Origin: Prochlorococcus sp. AG-402-G19
GTDB taxonomy: Bacteria > Cyanobacteriota > Cyanobacteriia > PCC-6307 > Cyanobiaceae
Direction: 5' to 3'
Assembly (NCBI GenBank): GCA_003279455.1
Contig: QCHU01000007.1
Coordinates: 1 to 45,229, forward strand
Length of the DNA stretch: 45,229 nt
Below are positions 28,817 to 39,376 of this stretch, one piece after another (positions within the stretch are counted from its first letter, which is position 1; every line of letters begins with the position of its first letter). The notes under the pieces were generated by a model. It was not told the DNA's origin. It made no database searches and saw only the letters and a list, made by a program, of their open reading frames with translations. Made by a program: the position numbers and the translations under genes.

Positions 28817-29350
28817 CTAATATTTTCTTCGACTAGATCTTGGTATGTTTTTTCTTCTTTGTGGAGTTCGTTCGTTTAAAAAAGAATCGTCTAAATCAAG
28901 GGAATTTTGCTTAATTAAATTATCTTTTCTTTCCCACTTATTTACTTTAAAAGATTTATCATCTGGCCATTCATCAAGTTCGTCTGACTTTTTTCTCCTT
29001 CCTTCAATCTTAGGCGGCAAGGCTTTAGGAGCTCTTAAGGAAATAGCACTTAAAGGTTTTTTTAAATTGATTGTACTTTCTTGCAGCGGCTCATCATCCA
29101 AGTCTTCATGATCCAACCAATCCTCATCATCCTCAAAAAACCAATCAATTTTCTCTTCCATCCAACGACCAACTTTTTCGAAATTTGCTGAAGTCTCTTT
29201 ATCTTGCCACCCTCTCCTCCGTTGACCAGGGCGATTACCTGCCACGCCATCAACCACCTGTTTTCCAGTTTGTATCCATTTATCCATTCTGCGATCAAGT
29301 GGTTCTCGAGATCGCCGGCGAATTTGATGACGATTTTTATATGAGCTCAT
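28817..29350 (-). CDS. Hypothetical charged protein, 177 residues
   Basis: I recognise no family. The product has a very basic N-terminus (NRHQIRRRSREPLDRRMDKW), and a middle segment with aromatic and acidic residues (EEKIDWFFEDDEDWLDHEDL, about residues 68-87). The second half is disordered-looking, Lys/Asp/Leu-rich, and ends in the basic RKNIPRSSRRKY. There is no signal peptide or membrane segment. Basic ends around an acidic core suggest nucleic-acid or protein binding, but this is only inference. It is convergent with the chorismate-lyase-like gene, with six bases between stops. An antisense frame of 107 codons (29071-29394) is judged a shadow. Confidence 0.65.
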   Translation of the reverse strand: MSSYKNRHQIRRRSREPLDRRMDKWIQTGKQVVDGVAGNRPGQRRRGWQDKETSANFEKVGRWMEEKIDWFFEDDEDWLDHEDLDDEPLQESTINLKKPLSAISLRAPKALPPKIEGRRKKSDELDEWPDDKSFKVNKWERKDNLIKQNSLDLDDSFLNERTPQRRKNIPRSSRRKY

Positions 29351-29438
29351 CTTATAAATTTAACGCTTTTAAACCAACTAGTGAAACAACGTAATGATGA
29401 AATTATTCCAAAATTAAAACAAGTCGATTAAAAAATAT

Positions 29439-29987
29439 TTATGTACTTCTAGAAAAAGGTTGAAATTCAAGTACACATTTTTGATCCCATCGACCTGCAA
29501 AATAATTATTGCAACAGCTGCGACAGGCAGCGCCTTTAACAATACGACGATAACTAAAACTTCTTTTACATAAAGGACAAGTTGCCACCCATTTGGGGAT
29601 TCTTTGTGAAACTGGGAAAGAATGACGAACTGTTACTTGGAAATCACTTTGAATCGAATTGATCACTGCCATACGTTGATGAAAATTTGGCCCATGTGCC
29701 TCTTCAACTTTTAAGACAAGATCTATCCATGCATGAATCATTTCGTGGCATAAGGTACTCATCAATGCATGTTGTGGAAGATTCTCCAATACTGGTCTAG
29801 ATAAAATTATTTCACTAGCTTTCACTCCGAAAAAATTCGTTTGCCTTCTATACATCCCAGCCGTTGTACGCATACGGCCATCACTCCAACGAACCGAGAC
29901 TCGAGGAACTCCTTTCTCAAACAAGGAGTTCTCAAAAAACTGTCTGTTTAATTTTAGAAATAATGGTAAAACAGGTATTAAAGACAT
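29439..29987 (-). CDS. SprT-like zinc metalloprotein
   Basis: SprT-like proteins share the fold of the Spartan DNA-protein crosslink protease, although bacterial members are largely uncharacterised. The 182-residue form from the ATG at 29987 (MSLIPVLPLFLKLN) matches the family start; a longer frame to 30053 lacks support. The zinc motif HEMIHAWI is at about residues 93-100, with the third ligand His about 20 residues on in HGPNFHQRM. The C-terminal part has a zinc-ribbon with CPLC and CRSCC pairs around residue 140-160. It is divergent from the NTF2-like gene and about 90 bases upstream of the charged hypothetical. Confidence 0.85.
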   Translation of the reverse strand: MSLIPVLPLFLKLNRQFFENSLFEKGVPRVSVRWSDGRMRTTAGMYRRQTNFFGVKASEIILSRPVLENLPQHALMSTLCHEMIHAWIDLVLKVEEAHGPNFHQRMAVINSIQSDFQVTVRHSFPVSQRIPKWVATCPLCKRSFSYRRIVKGAACRSCCNNYFAGRWDQKCVLEFQPFSRST

Positions 29988-30103
29988 TGATGCGGAGAAC
30001 TCATAAGCTTTATTATTCCGATAACATTCTGTCTGACTATCAATAACAAACAAGCTAATCTCATGGCTAATAAGTCAGAATCTTTAATTAAACGGAGTTA
30101 AAA

Positions 30104-30526
30104 ATGGATAGTGCTCTTGTCAAAGCAATTGGATTAAAAGCTCTCTTGTTTGGAGTTGGCGCACTTCTCCTGTTTTGGACTTTTAACGCAATTAAACTCG
30201 TTATAAGTGCCAGAGGCATTAATCCTCTTGTGAAAAAGTTTTTTGATCAGATTGCAGCTGGCCGAATAGATGGAGCTTATAGACTTACGACAAAAGCTTA
30301 TAAAACACATGTCAATAGACAAGACTTCATAAAATTTTTGGGTAGCTTGCAATTAAATCGATATAGAAACTTGAAGTCAGGGCGTCCAAGGATAGAAGAC
30401 AATCAAATAATGCTCACACTAAGCTTGAAATCAGAAGATAAGAAAAATGAAATGCCGCTGGACTTCACTTTTATTAAAATCAACGAAAATTGGCAAATAG
30501 ATCGTATTGCAAAAGCCAATACATAA
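30104..30526 (+). CDS. Membrane-anchored hypothetical protein, NTF2-like
   Basis: The 140-residue product has an N-terminal transmembrane helix (about residues 10-32, ALLFGVGALLLFWTFNAIKL). A small domain follows that reads like an NTF2/SnoaL-type fold (FFDQIAAGRIDGAYRLTTKA, then FIKFLGSLQLNRY, and a C-terminal beta pair ending in NENWQIDRI). This pattern resembles the DUF4864/DUF4878 group, a tentative assignment. No catalytic motif is visible; such domains often bind ligands or partners. It precedes ligA by 18 bases on the same strand. Confidence 0.7.
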   Translation: MDSALVKAIGLKALLFGVGALLLFWTFNAIKLVISARGINPLVKKFFDQIAAGRIDGAYRLTTKAYKTHVNRQDFIKFLGSLQLNRYRNLKSGRPRIEDNQIMLTLSLKSEDKKNEMPLDFTFIKINENWQIDRIAKANT

Positions 30527-30544
30527 TGAAGCCAAATTTGATAA

Positions 30545-32617
<2,073 letters not shown>

Positions 32618-32636
32618 AAATAATTACAATTTCAAA

Positions 32637-32795
32637 ATGGATAAGTATCCGATCTTTTCCTTAATTAAAACAGAATGTGGACGAGCAAAATATGAGATGC
32701 TAGTTTCTAAAAAAGGTATATTTAATCGCATAAGACTTTATTGGTTCATCATATTTGCAGCGATTGAAGATTGGAATTTAAAAGCTGATGATTAA
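32637..32795 (+). CDS. Small hypothetical protein, 52 residues
   Basis: From the ATG at 32637 the product is MDKYPIFSLIKTECGRAKYE followed by a basic stretch (LVSKKGIFNRIRLYW), a hydrophobic patch (FIIFAAIEDW) and an acidic end. I know no family. The hydrophobic patch is short for a full membrane helix, so an amphipathic surface helix is possible. It begins 20 bases after ligA and overlaps the stop of the convergent TVP38-family gene by four bases. Reality of the gene is inferred from coding-like composition and tight spacing. Confidence 0.5.
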   Translation: MDKYPIFSLIKTECGRAKYEMLVSKKGIFNRIRLYWFIIFAAIEDWNLKADD

Positions 32796-33416
32796 TCTAG
32801 TTTTTGAGAATCCTGATTAAGTTTTCTTGTTGAACGTAAAACTAAAATAACAACTAAAATAGTCGATAAAATACTAATTAAGCTCCAAATAAATGAACTA
32901 GTATCAGATCTTCCTGAGAGTACTTCACCAAAACTTGAAACTTTGAGTGCTAAAGAACCTAAGCTGCAATATAAAATTGTGCCTGGTAATATACCAATCA
33001 TTCCAAGAGTAAAATCACGAACTTTTACCTCACTCAAGCCATATGTAAAATTAAGCAAGCCAAATGGAAAAAGAGGAGAAAGTCTTGTGAGAAGAATAAC
33101 TTTTAGACCCTCGCGTTTAACAGCTTTCTCCATTATTTGAACTTTTGGAAAATTGGAGACCTTTTTTTGAGCCCATTCTTTTAAAAAAGTTCTCCCTAAA
33201 TAAAAAGTTAGATGAGCTCCAAGAAAAGCACCTACAAACACAACCGAACTTCCAAGCCAGGTGCCATACAGAAAGCCAGACAACATGGAAAGCCATGAGC
33301 CTGGCAACAAACAAGACACCCAAAAAACATACACCAAAGCAAAAAAACAAAATTCCAAAAGGGCTACTTAAAAAAGGAATGAAATTATTAACAAGAGTTT
33401 CTAAGTTGTTAGACAT
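32792..33416 (-). pseudogene. TVP38/TMEM64 family membrane protein, frameshifted at an A7/T7 run
   Basis: TVP38/TMEM64 (DedA superfamily) proteins are multi-pass membrane proteins with a reentrant-loop fold, linked to lipid scrambling or solute handling. The 3' frame (33358-32792) has LLPGSWLSMLSGFLYGTWLG, GAFLGAHLTFYLGR and the TRLSPLFPFGLLNFTYGL block. The true N-terminus lies in another frame from ATG 33414-33416 (MSNNLETLVNNFIPFLSSPF). Deleting one base of the seven-base run at 33341-33347 joins them through GILFFALVYVFWVSCLLPGS, giving 207 residues. As read, translation from the first ATG would leave frame after about 26 residues. It could be sequencing error, a real lesion, or rescued by slippage. 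Confidence 0.8.
33341..33347. other. A7 homopolymer at the TVP38-gene frameshift
   Basis: Seven A on the plus strand (seven T in the gene). Six would restore the frame. This is the site where the two coding frames of the membrane protein meet. Confidence 0.85.
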
Positions 33417-33428
33417 AACTTAAAGAGT

Positions 33429-36230
33429 TCAATCCAATCCCATTAAACGCTCTTTGACAAGGTGAACTTGCGCTTCTGACTCCTTTAAATTTGCTCTGCA
33501 TTCCTCAACGACCTCTTTGGGAGCTTTATCAACAAAATTCTTATTTGCTAGACGTCCAGAAAGACTTTCTATTTCCTTTTGAGCTTTATTTAAATCTTTT
33601 TCAAGCCTTGATCGTAAAGAAGCTATATCTATCAATCCTTCAATAGGAAGAACCACCTCTAGCTCGCCACTTACGCCGGCTACAGCTTTCATAGAAGGTA
33701 ATGATTTTGCTTGCTCTGGAGATAATATTTGAACTTCCTTAGCCTTAGTCAAAGCAGCAATATCATTGATTGATGTTTTTAGGGTGTTTTGCAAGACTTC
33801 CTTGCCAGAGACCAACATAACAGGAGCTTTTTGAGAGGGTTTCAACCCAGCAACTGCTCGTAGATTGCGAATTAATCTGATAGATGCAAATAAATCAGAG
33901 AAAGAACTCTCTAAATCAATATTCAAGTCGTGTTCATTTGATTTTGGCCAAGGCTGCAAAGCTAGAAATTGATCCTCAGCTAAACCTGTTAATCCATGCC
34001 AAAGCTCCTCTGTTAAATGGGGCATTAAAGGATGAAGCATAATCAAAAGATCACTTAAAACTTTGAATAAAATACTTTTCGCTATTTTTTGATCTAATAA
34101 TTCATCAGGAGACAAATTTCTTGAAGTATTCAGTCGACGTTTAATTAATTCTAAATACCAATCACAAAAATCATTCCAAGCAAACTCATATAATCCCTTA
34201 GCCGCCTCTCCTAAAGCATAATTTTCATATCGATTAGCAGTCTCGCGATTGACTCGAGCAAGTCTTGATAAAATCCACTTATCTGATAATTGCAACTGAG
34301 AAGAATCATATTTATCCAAATTTTCAAAATCTTGATCCTCAAGATGGATAAGAGCAAATCTAGTTGCATTCCAAAGCTTGTTAGCAAAATTTCGAGAGGC
34401 CTCAACCGTTACTGAAGTTTGATTTTTGCGATCAAAATCAAGACGTATATCTTGTCCCGCACCTGCAACTTCACGAACAAGAGCAAACCTCAAAGCATCT
34501 GTTCCATATTTTTCTATTAGTAATAAAGGATCAATACCATTTCCTGCGCTTTTACTCATCTTTCGATTCTGCTCATCTCTAACAAGTCCATGAATATAGA
34601 CGTCAGAAAATGGCATCTTCTCCGTAAAGACTCCAGCCATCATTGTCATTCTTGCTACCCAAAAGAAAATAATGTCAAAGCCAGTAACTAGAGTATTTGT
34701 GGGATACCAACGTTGAAAATCAGGATGTGTTTCATCAGGCCAACCTAATGTAGAGAAAGGCCATAAACCACTGGAAAACCATGTATCTAGAACATCTTCA
34801 TCTTGCTCAATTTTGACTGTATCTCCATATTTTTCTCGTGCTAATTGCTTCGCTTCATCTTCTGTACGAGCAACAATGTAAGGTGTTTCATTAACAACTT
34901 TATTATCTGTTTGACTAATTACAAACCAAGCCGGAATGCGATGTCCCCACCACAATTGTCTACTAATACACCAATCTCTTATATCAGTTAACCAATCTCG
35001 ATAAACTTTAGACCATCTATTAGGAATAAATTTAGGTTGCCCTTGATCAAAAAATTCAGAACAACTAGTCGCAAGAGGATCCATTTTGACAAACCACTGA
35101 GTGGAAAGGAGTGGCTCTACTGGTACTTTCCCCCTATCAGAGAAAGGAACACTATGTTTATAAGCGTCAATCTTTGTTAAAAGACCAATTTCCTTTAAAG
35201 AATCAATAACAGCTTCACGAGCCTCAAAACGATCAAGGCCTTCAAATTGACCTGCGTTATGATTCATAGTTCCTTTTTTAGTCATGACTGTTATTTGAGG
35301 TAAGTCATGTCTTTGGCCTATCTCAAAATCATTAGGATCATGAGCTGGAGTAACCTTGACACATCCAGTTCCAAAATCTTTATCTACATGAGGGTCTCCA
35401 ATAACGGGAATAGTTCTACCAACAAGAGGCAAAGTAACTTTCTCCCCTATGAGATCTTTATATCTTTCATCTGATGGGTTAACCGCAACTGCGACATCAC
35501 CAAGCATCGTCTCTGGACGCGTAGTCGCTACTTCTAAATAACTAATTTTTCTTGCACTTGATACAGATGGTGTGACTAACGGATATCGAAAATGCCATAG
35601 ATGTCCATCTACTTCTTTCATTTCAACTTCTAAATCACTCACAGCCGAACCCGAGGCAGGGCACCAATTAACTAAATATTCTCCTCTATATATCAAACCC
35701 TTCTCATGTAAACGAACAAATGCTTCGGAAACAGCTTTACTCAGGCCCTGATCCAATGTAAATCTCTCTCTACTCCAGTCTACGGAATATCCCAAACGCT
35801 TTAATTGATCAACAATTCTTCCACCACTTTTTTCTTTCCACTCCCAAGCTTTTTCCAAAAAGGACGCTCTACCAAGATCACGACGATTTATACCTTTTTC
35901 CTTAAGTTGTCTCTCGAGAATAGTTTGAACTGCAATTGAAGCATGGTCTGTTCCTGGAAGACAAAGCACATTATTTCCTTTTAATCTCTTGTACCTGACA
36001 ACTGTATCGATTAAAGCAGTATTAAATGCATGCCCCATATGCAGACTCCCTGTGACATTTGGAGGAGGGATAACTACGGAGAATGGATCTCCAGAGGCTT
36101 CTGGATCAGCTTTAAAAGCTCCTTTTTCTTCCCAAGCTTTCTGCCAGCGATTTTCAGTGCCAGCTGGATCATATGTTTTAGAAAGCCCTAAGGCTTCCGA
36201 TAATTTAGTCGTTTTTGCCCGCTCGATCAC
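33429..36230 (-). CDS. valS: Valyl-tRNA synthetase
   Basis: ValS charges tRNA-Val and edits mischarged threonine. The 933-residue class I synthetase (GTG start) shows the HIGH motif as HMGH (residues 64-67, in [13 protein letters not shown]), the editing domain segment [49 protein letters not shown], and the KMSKSAGNG loop. An anticodon-binding domain follows, and then the C-terminal coiled coil (about 865-933, Lys/Glu-rich). It starts 12 bases from the frameshifted TVP38 gene. The tRNA-Val gene lies about 1.2 kb beyond its 5' end, which is coincidental as far as I can see. Confidence 0.97.
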   Translation of the reverse strand: MIERAKTTKLSEALGLSKTYDPAGTENRWQKAWEEKGAFKADPEASGDPFSVVIPPPNVTGSLHMGHAFNTALIDTVVRYKRLKGNNVLCLPGTDHASIAVQTILERQLKEKGINRRDLGRASFLEKAWEWKEKSGGRIVDQLKRLGYSVDWSRERFTLDQGLSKAVSEAFVRLHEKGLIYRGEYLVNWCPASGSAVSDLEVEMKEVDGHLWHFRYPLVTPSVSSARKISYLEVATTRPETMLGDVAVAVNPSDERYKDLIGEKVTLPLVGRTIPVIGDPHVDKDFGTGCVKVTPAHDPNDFEIGQRHDLPQITVMTKKGTMNHNAGQFEGLDRFEAREAVIDSLKEIGLLTKIDAYKHSVPFSDRGKVPVEPLLSTQWFVKMDPLATSCSEFFDQGQPKFIPNRWSKVYRDWLTDIRDWCISRQLWWGHRIPAWFVISQTDNKVVNETPYIVARTEDEAKQLAREKYGDTVKIEQDEDVLDTWFSSGLWPFSTLGWPDETHPDFQRWYPTNTLVTGFDIIFFWVARMTMMAGVFTEKMPFSDVYIHGLVRDEQNRKMSKSAGNGIDPLLLIEKYGTDALRFALVREVAGAGQDIRLDFDRKNQTSVTVEASRNFANKLWNATRFALIHLEDQDFENLDKYDSSQLQLSDKWILSRLARVNRETANRYENYALGEAAKGLYEFAWNDFCDWYLELIKRRLNTSRNLSPDELLDQKIAKSILFKVLSDLLIMLHPLMPHLTEELWHGLTGLAEDQFLALQPWPKSNEHDLNIDLESSFSDLFASIRLIRNLRAVAGLKPSQKAPVMLVSGKEVLQNTLKTSINDIAALTKAKEVQILSPEQAKSLPSMKAVAGVSGELEVVLPIEGLIDIASLRSRLEKDLNKAQKEIESLSGRLANKNFVDKAPKEVVEECRANLKESEAQVHLVKERLMGLD

Positions 36231-36303
36231 AGAAAAAAAATGTGTTTAATTTAATTTACTCATTCCCGAGAAAAGTTTTACATCATTCTTGCTTTTCCTA
36301 AAT

Positions 36304-36768
36304 TCAAATGTCATTTTTCACATTCCAAGGAATCGAAACAATTGAATCATGCCTTTCCCATTTAGTAGAAGATAAAGAAACCTTTTCACTTAAACCAATC
36401 GTTTTTAAGGCTTGAACTATATCCATATCATTAATCTCCTTATCTAAAGCTATAGGCATTAGCAAAACTTGTGCTTCTGCAGGATCAGCCATCACATGTA
36501 TTGATAAATCTTCTAAAGCTCGTTCAAAAAATATTTTTCTCATTCGACTTGTTAAAGGAGAACCCATGGCTTTCGCAAATAATTCCAGGCTTTCTTTGTC
36601 TCCAGAAAGCCCACAATTTAAACTTAACCAGATTAAAAATTTAACCCAGCTATCCACGCTCCACAGTGGCTGAAAGCTATCTCGCTTACTATAAATTAAT
36701 TCCATCAATGCGAACTCAAATGCTTTTGCTTGAATAGACGTGCGAGATATTTGTTCCATAGAAGACAT
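36304..36768 (-). CDS. Hypothetical protein, 154 residues
   Basis: I recognise no family. From the ATG at 36768 (MSSMEQISRTS) the product is 154 residues and mostly alpha-helical: MELIYSKRDSFQPLWSVDSW, WVKFLIWLSLNCGL, and RMRKIFFERALEDLSIHVMA. It ends in a short non-helical tail. No membrane segment is long enough to be certain. An in-frame TTG three codons upstream and an ATG three codons downstream are alternatives. It lies upstream of valS on the same strand (about 75 bases) and is divergent from the 82-residue gene. Leu/Ser/Ala-rich helical composition looks coding. Confidence 0.65.
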   Translation of the reverse strand: MSSMEQISRTSIQAKAFEFALMELIYSKRDSFQPLWSVDSWVKFLIWLSLNCGLSGDKESLELFAKAMGSPLTSRMRKIFFERALEDLSIHVMADPAEAQVLLMPIALDKEINDMDIVQALKTIGLSEKVSLSSTKWERHDSIVSIPWNVKNDI

Positions 36769-36822
36769 TTTCTCCAACTACAGCCAAACTAGTGTTTATT
36801 GTTCATTATCTGTTTATTTGTC

Positions 36823-37071
36823 ATGGATCTGAACGACCCTGAACTTGAGTTCTCCGATCTTGTCTACGCATATCAAAGCTGGGTAATTGCAGTAATCAAC
36901 GATGAAAAATTAAATAGTAAGGAGAAGTTACTTACAGAAGAAATATCAGATGATGCTTTAAATGCTATGAGATTCTTACCTGGTGAAGTCACTAGCGCAA
37001 TTGAGACAAGTTTAGCTCGCGTCTATGAAGTTGATTCTGATGAACTTTCTTCGATCTTGTTTCCAGAATAA
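36823..37071 (+). CDS. Hypothetical acidic protein, 82 residues
   Basis: From the ATG at 36823 (MDLNDPELEFSDLVYAYQSW) the product is 82 residues, acidic and helical, with LTEEISDDALNAMRFLPGEV in the middle and SDELSSILFPE at the end. There is no signal or membrane segment, no Cys, and no motif I can name. A longer frame from 36799 adds eight hydrophobic residues (MFIICLFV) that look like leader sequence rather than protein. It is divergent from the 154-residue gene and convergent with the HesB-like gene. Composition and clean start suggest a real lineage-specific gene. Confidence 0.65.
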   Translation: MDLNDPELEFSDLVYAYQSWVIAVINDEKLNSKEKLLTEEISDDALNAMRFLPGEVTSAIETSLARVYEVDSDELSSILFPE

Positions 37072-37101
37072 TAGAGTCAATTCTCTAATTGTTTTAAAAA
37101 A

Positions 37102-37452
37102 TTATTGAGCTTTTGCAAGTTTTCTAAAGCCTGATCCACATGGAGAAGCTTCTGCCCCTTTTGGCGTACTAATCAGAAATCCACCTCCACTTAAATCACC
37201 AAAATAATTCAGCTTTAGACCTTGAAAAAATTGGACTTGATCTTGACGAGCATACAAAGTAATCCCTTCAGCTCTAGCGAGGGGAACACCATCATTTTTC
37301 CCTGGCCTAATTCTTATAAATTTCCATCCTTCTCCACACTTATCATCAAGTAGATCAATATGCATAACTCCTGGTGTTCCAGTAAAAGCAGCTTGCCTAT
37401 TTAACTCTGCTACTGCTGTTGCTGAAATTTTTAATCCAGGACCATTTTGCAT
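37102..37452 (-). CDS. HesB-like (A-type iron-sulfur carrier related) protein
   Basis: A-type carriers (IscA/SufA/HesB) hold an iron-sulfur cluster on three cysteines, one mid-chain and two in a C-terminal CGCG. The 116-residue product has the family outline: LKISATAVAEL start, strand VMHIDLLDDKCGEGW with a Cys at about 39, LKLNYFGDLSGGGFLISTPK, and the C-terminal PCGSGFR. The last motif keeps one Cys instead of two, so cluster binding is doubtful or different. This divergent HesB-like type may serve as an Fe-S scaffold or an unrelated role. It is convergent with the 82-residue gene and 20 bases from tRNA-Val on the same strand. Confidence 0.75.
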   Translation of the reverse strand: MQNGPGLKISATAVAELNRQAAFTGTPGVMHIDLLDDKCGEGWKFIRIRPGKNDGVPLARAEGITLYARQDQVQFFQGLKLNYFGDLSGGGFLISTPKGAEASPCGSGFRKLAKAQ

Positions 37453-37472
37453 AAATTGAAAAATAATCTAGA

Positions 37473-37544
<72 letters not shown>

Positions 37545-37553
37545 ATATATTTT

Positions 37554-37569
37554 TTAGTCCTAGGACTAA
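37554..37569. repeat. 16-base perfect palindrome upstream of tRNA-Val
   Basis: TTAGTCCTAGGACTAA reads the same on both strands. It lies 10 to 25 bases before the tRNA-Val 5' end (tRNA read leftward). It could be an operator, part of the tRNA promoter or leader, or the upstream end of a rightward terminator; its function is unknown. Confidence 0.5.
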
Positions 37570-37626
37570 TTCATTTACTTTATACCTCAAGCTGCTCTGA
37601 TGTTGAGAATTAATCATAATTAGATC

Positions 37627-37669
37627 AACGATTCAAAAAAAATCGTTTTAGGAGCTTCATTACAGCTCT
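37627..37669 (+). promoter_or_regulatory. Two adjacent hairpins in the mazG leader
   Basis: AACGATT (37627-37633) pairs with AATCGTT (37641-37647) around a seven-base A-rich loop and is followed by TTA. GAGCT (52-56 of the 37600 block) pairs with AGCTC (64-68) around a seven-base loop just before the mazG start region. The first hairpin could terminate weakly; the pair could form a small leader structure. By-eye prediction only. Confidence 0.35.
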
Positions 37670-37685
37670 CTCAGGACAACTAAAA

Positions 37686-38499
37686 ATGAAAAACACAAAC
37701 CAATTAAATTTAGACAAAAAAATCAATAAACTCCTTGAAGTGGTTTCAGACCTAAGAGATCCAATCAATGGTTGTCCTTGGGATCTCAAGCAAACTCATC
37801 GTTCGTTGATCCCATATGTTTTAGAGGAAGCCTATGAAGTTGCTCACGCAATACGAGAAGGCAATCCTGACGAATTAAAGGAGGAGCTTGGAGATCTCTT
37901 ATTACAAATAATTTTGCATGCTCAAATAGCAAAAGAAAAAAACTTATTTGATATAGGAGATATCATTGACATAATCACTGAAAAGCTAATTCGCAGGCAT
38001 CCACATGTATTTGAAAAAAAAGCAACAATAAGTATCAAAGAAGTGGAATACTCATGGGAAAAAATCAAGAATAAAGAGAGGCCATCAAATAACTCAAAAA
38101 CTCCAATTAGTGACCGATTAAAATTAAAGATACGACCTCAACCTTCAACAAAAGCAGCACTAATAATCTCTAACAAAGCCTCAAAAAACGGATTCGAATG
38201 GGAAAAAAGTGATCAGATTTGGGATAAATTATATGAAGAATTAGAAGAATTAAAAGATGCATTAAAAAAACGAAAATACTTCCGATGCTGAAACTGAAAT
38301 AGGAGACGTATTATTTACATTGATCAATATTGCAAGATGGCATAAAGTATCTATAGAAGAAGGATTAGCAAAAACTAATAAAAAGTTCCTTGATCGATTA
38401 ACATATATAGAAGAAAATATAGATGGCGCGTTACATTCGCAATCAAAAAAGAAATTAGAAAAATACTGGGAATTAGCGAAGATCAATCTCAAGCATTAA
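37686..38499 (+). pseudogene. mazG: Nucleoside triphosphate pyrophosphohydrolase MazG, frameshifted at an A7 run
   Basis: MazG hydrolyses NTPs to NMPs and PPi and is proposed to clear aberrant nucleotides. The N-terminal domain is clear: GCPWDLKQTHRSLIPYVLEE and EELGDLLLQIILHAQIA with the EExxE...ExxD metal-binding set. As read, the frame stops at 38291 after EELEELKDALKK. Removing one A from the A7 run at 38264-38270 continues as LKNENTSDAETEIGDVLFTL and on to a stop at 38497-38499, giving about 270 residues, the normal two-domain length. The second EIGD metal motif lies beyond the shift, so the read form would lack half of the C-terminal domain. It starts the mazG-speE-speB cluster. Confidence 0.85.
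38264..38270. other. A7 homopolymer at the mazG frameshift
   Basis: Seven A in the codon context tta aaa aaa cga; with six the frame continues into the second MazG domain. This is the exact point where the two reading frames join. Confidence 0.85.
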
Positions 38500-38509
38500 T
38501 ATAGTAATT

Positions 38510-39376
38510 ATGAACGACAAACTAAAAACAAGTTCAGAGTGGCTTGACGAATATCATCAAGGCGTTAGATATGGGCTACAGGGAAAAGTAATACTAGAAG
38601 AGTCAAGTCCTTTTCAAAAGATTACCATATATGAAAGCAACAGATATGGGACAGCATTATTACTTGATGATTGTTGGATGACCGCAGAAAAGTCTGAAAA
38701 GTATTATCACGAATGTCTTATTCATCCTGCCTTGTGTTGTTCTAAACAAATAGAGAATATTTTAATTATCGGAGGAGGTGATGGGGGTAGTGCAAGAGAA
38801 TGTTTAAAATATAAAGATGTTAAATCTATCGATTTAGTTGAAATCGATATAAGAGTTATTGAATTAAGTCAAAAGTATTTGCCAACTATTGGAAGCAATG
38901 CATGGTCTGATTCAAGATTGAATTTACAAATCAAGAATGGTATTGATTGGGTAAAACATACAAAAGAGAATTCATATGATGTGATTGTTATTGATGGAGC
39001 AGATCCTATTGGACCATCTAAAGAATTATTCAGCAATTCTTTTCTAAAAGATTGCAAACGAATACTTAAACCAGGAGGGGTTTTGGCAACACAAAGCGAA
39101 TCCCCAGAATCTTTTCAGCAAGTTCATATGAATATTGTCAAAGTTCTTCGTGAAATTTTTGACTACGCAGATCCAATGTATGGATCTGTATCTATATACC
39201 CAAGCGGTTTATGGAGCTGGACATTTGCATCTATGGAGCAGCCAAAATATATGCATCCAAGAAAAAGTCGCGTAGAAGAGATCTCCGAAAATTGTCAGAT
39301 TTGGAGTGAGCGATTGCAAAAAGGAGCATTTAACACTATCCCTGCATTCATAGAAAGAGAGCTAGCAAAAATATGA
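38510..39376 (+). CDS. speE: Spermidine synthase
   Basis: SpeE transfers an aminopropyl group from decarboxylated S-adenosylmethionine to putrescine. The 288-residue protein has the N-terminal strand domain (YGTALLLDDCWMTAEKSEKY), the Rossmann-like IIGGGDGGSARECLKY nucleotide-binding block (about 82-98), the acidic DLVEIDIRVI, and the catalytic-site IDGADPIGPSKELF. It overlaps speB by four bases (ATGA), coupling it to the enzyme that makes its substrate putrescine, and starts 10 bases after the restored mazG stop. Confidence 0.95.
   Translation: MNDKLKTSSEWLDEYHQGVRYGLQGKVILEESSPFQKITIYESNRYGTALLLDDCWMTAEKSEKYYHECLIHPALCCSKQIENILIIGGGDGGSARECLKYKDVKSIDLVEIDIRVIELSQKYLPTIGSNAWSDSRLNLQIKNGIDWVKHTKENSYDVIVIDGADPIGPSKELFSNSFLKDCKRILKPGGVLATQSESPESFQQVHMNIVKVLREIFDYADPMYGSVSIYPSGLWSWTFASMEQPKYMHPRKSRVEEISENCQIWSERLQKGAFNTIPAFIERELAKI

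Noticed and set aside
29071-29394. 107-codon plus-strand open frame antisense to the charged hypothetical protein
   Set aside because: The minus-strand frame has the better start, a convergent layout with its neighbour and a coherent charge pattern; the plus frame looks like a shadow.
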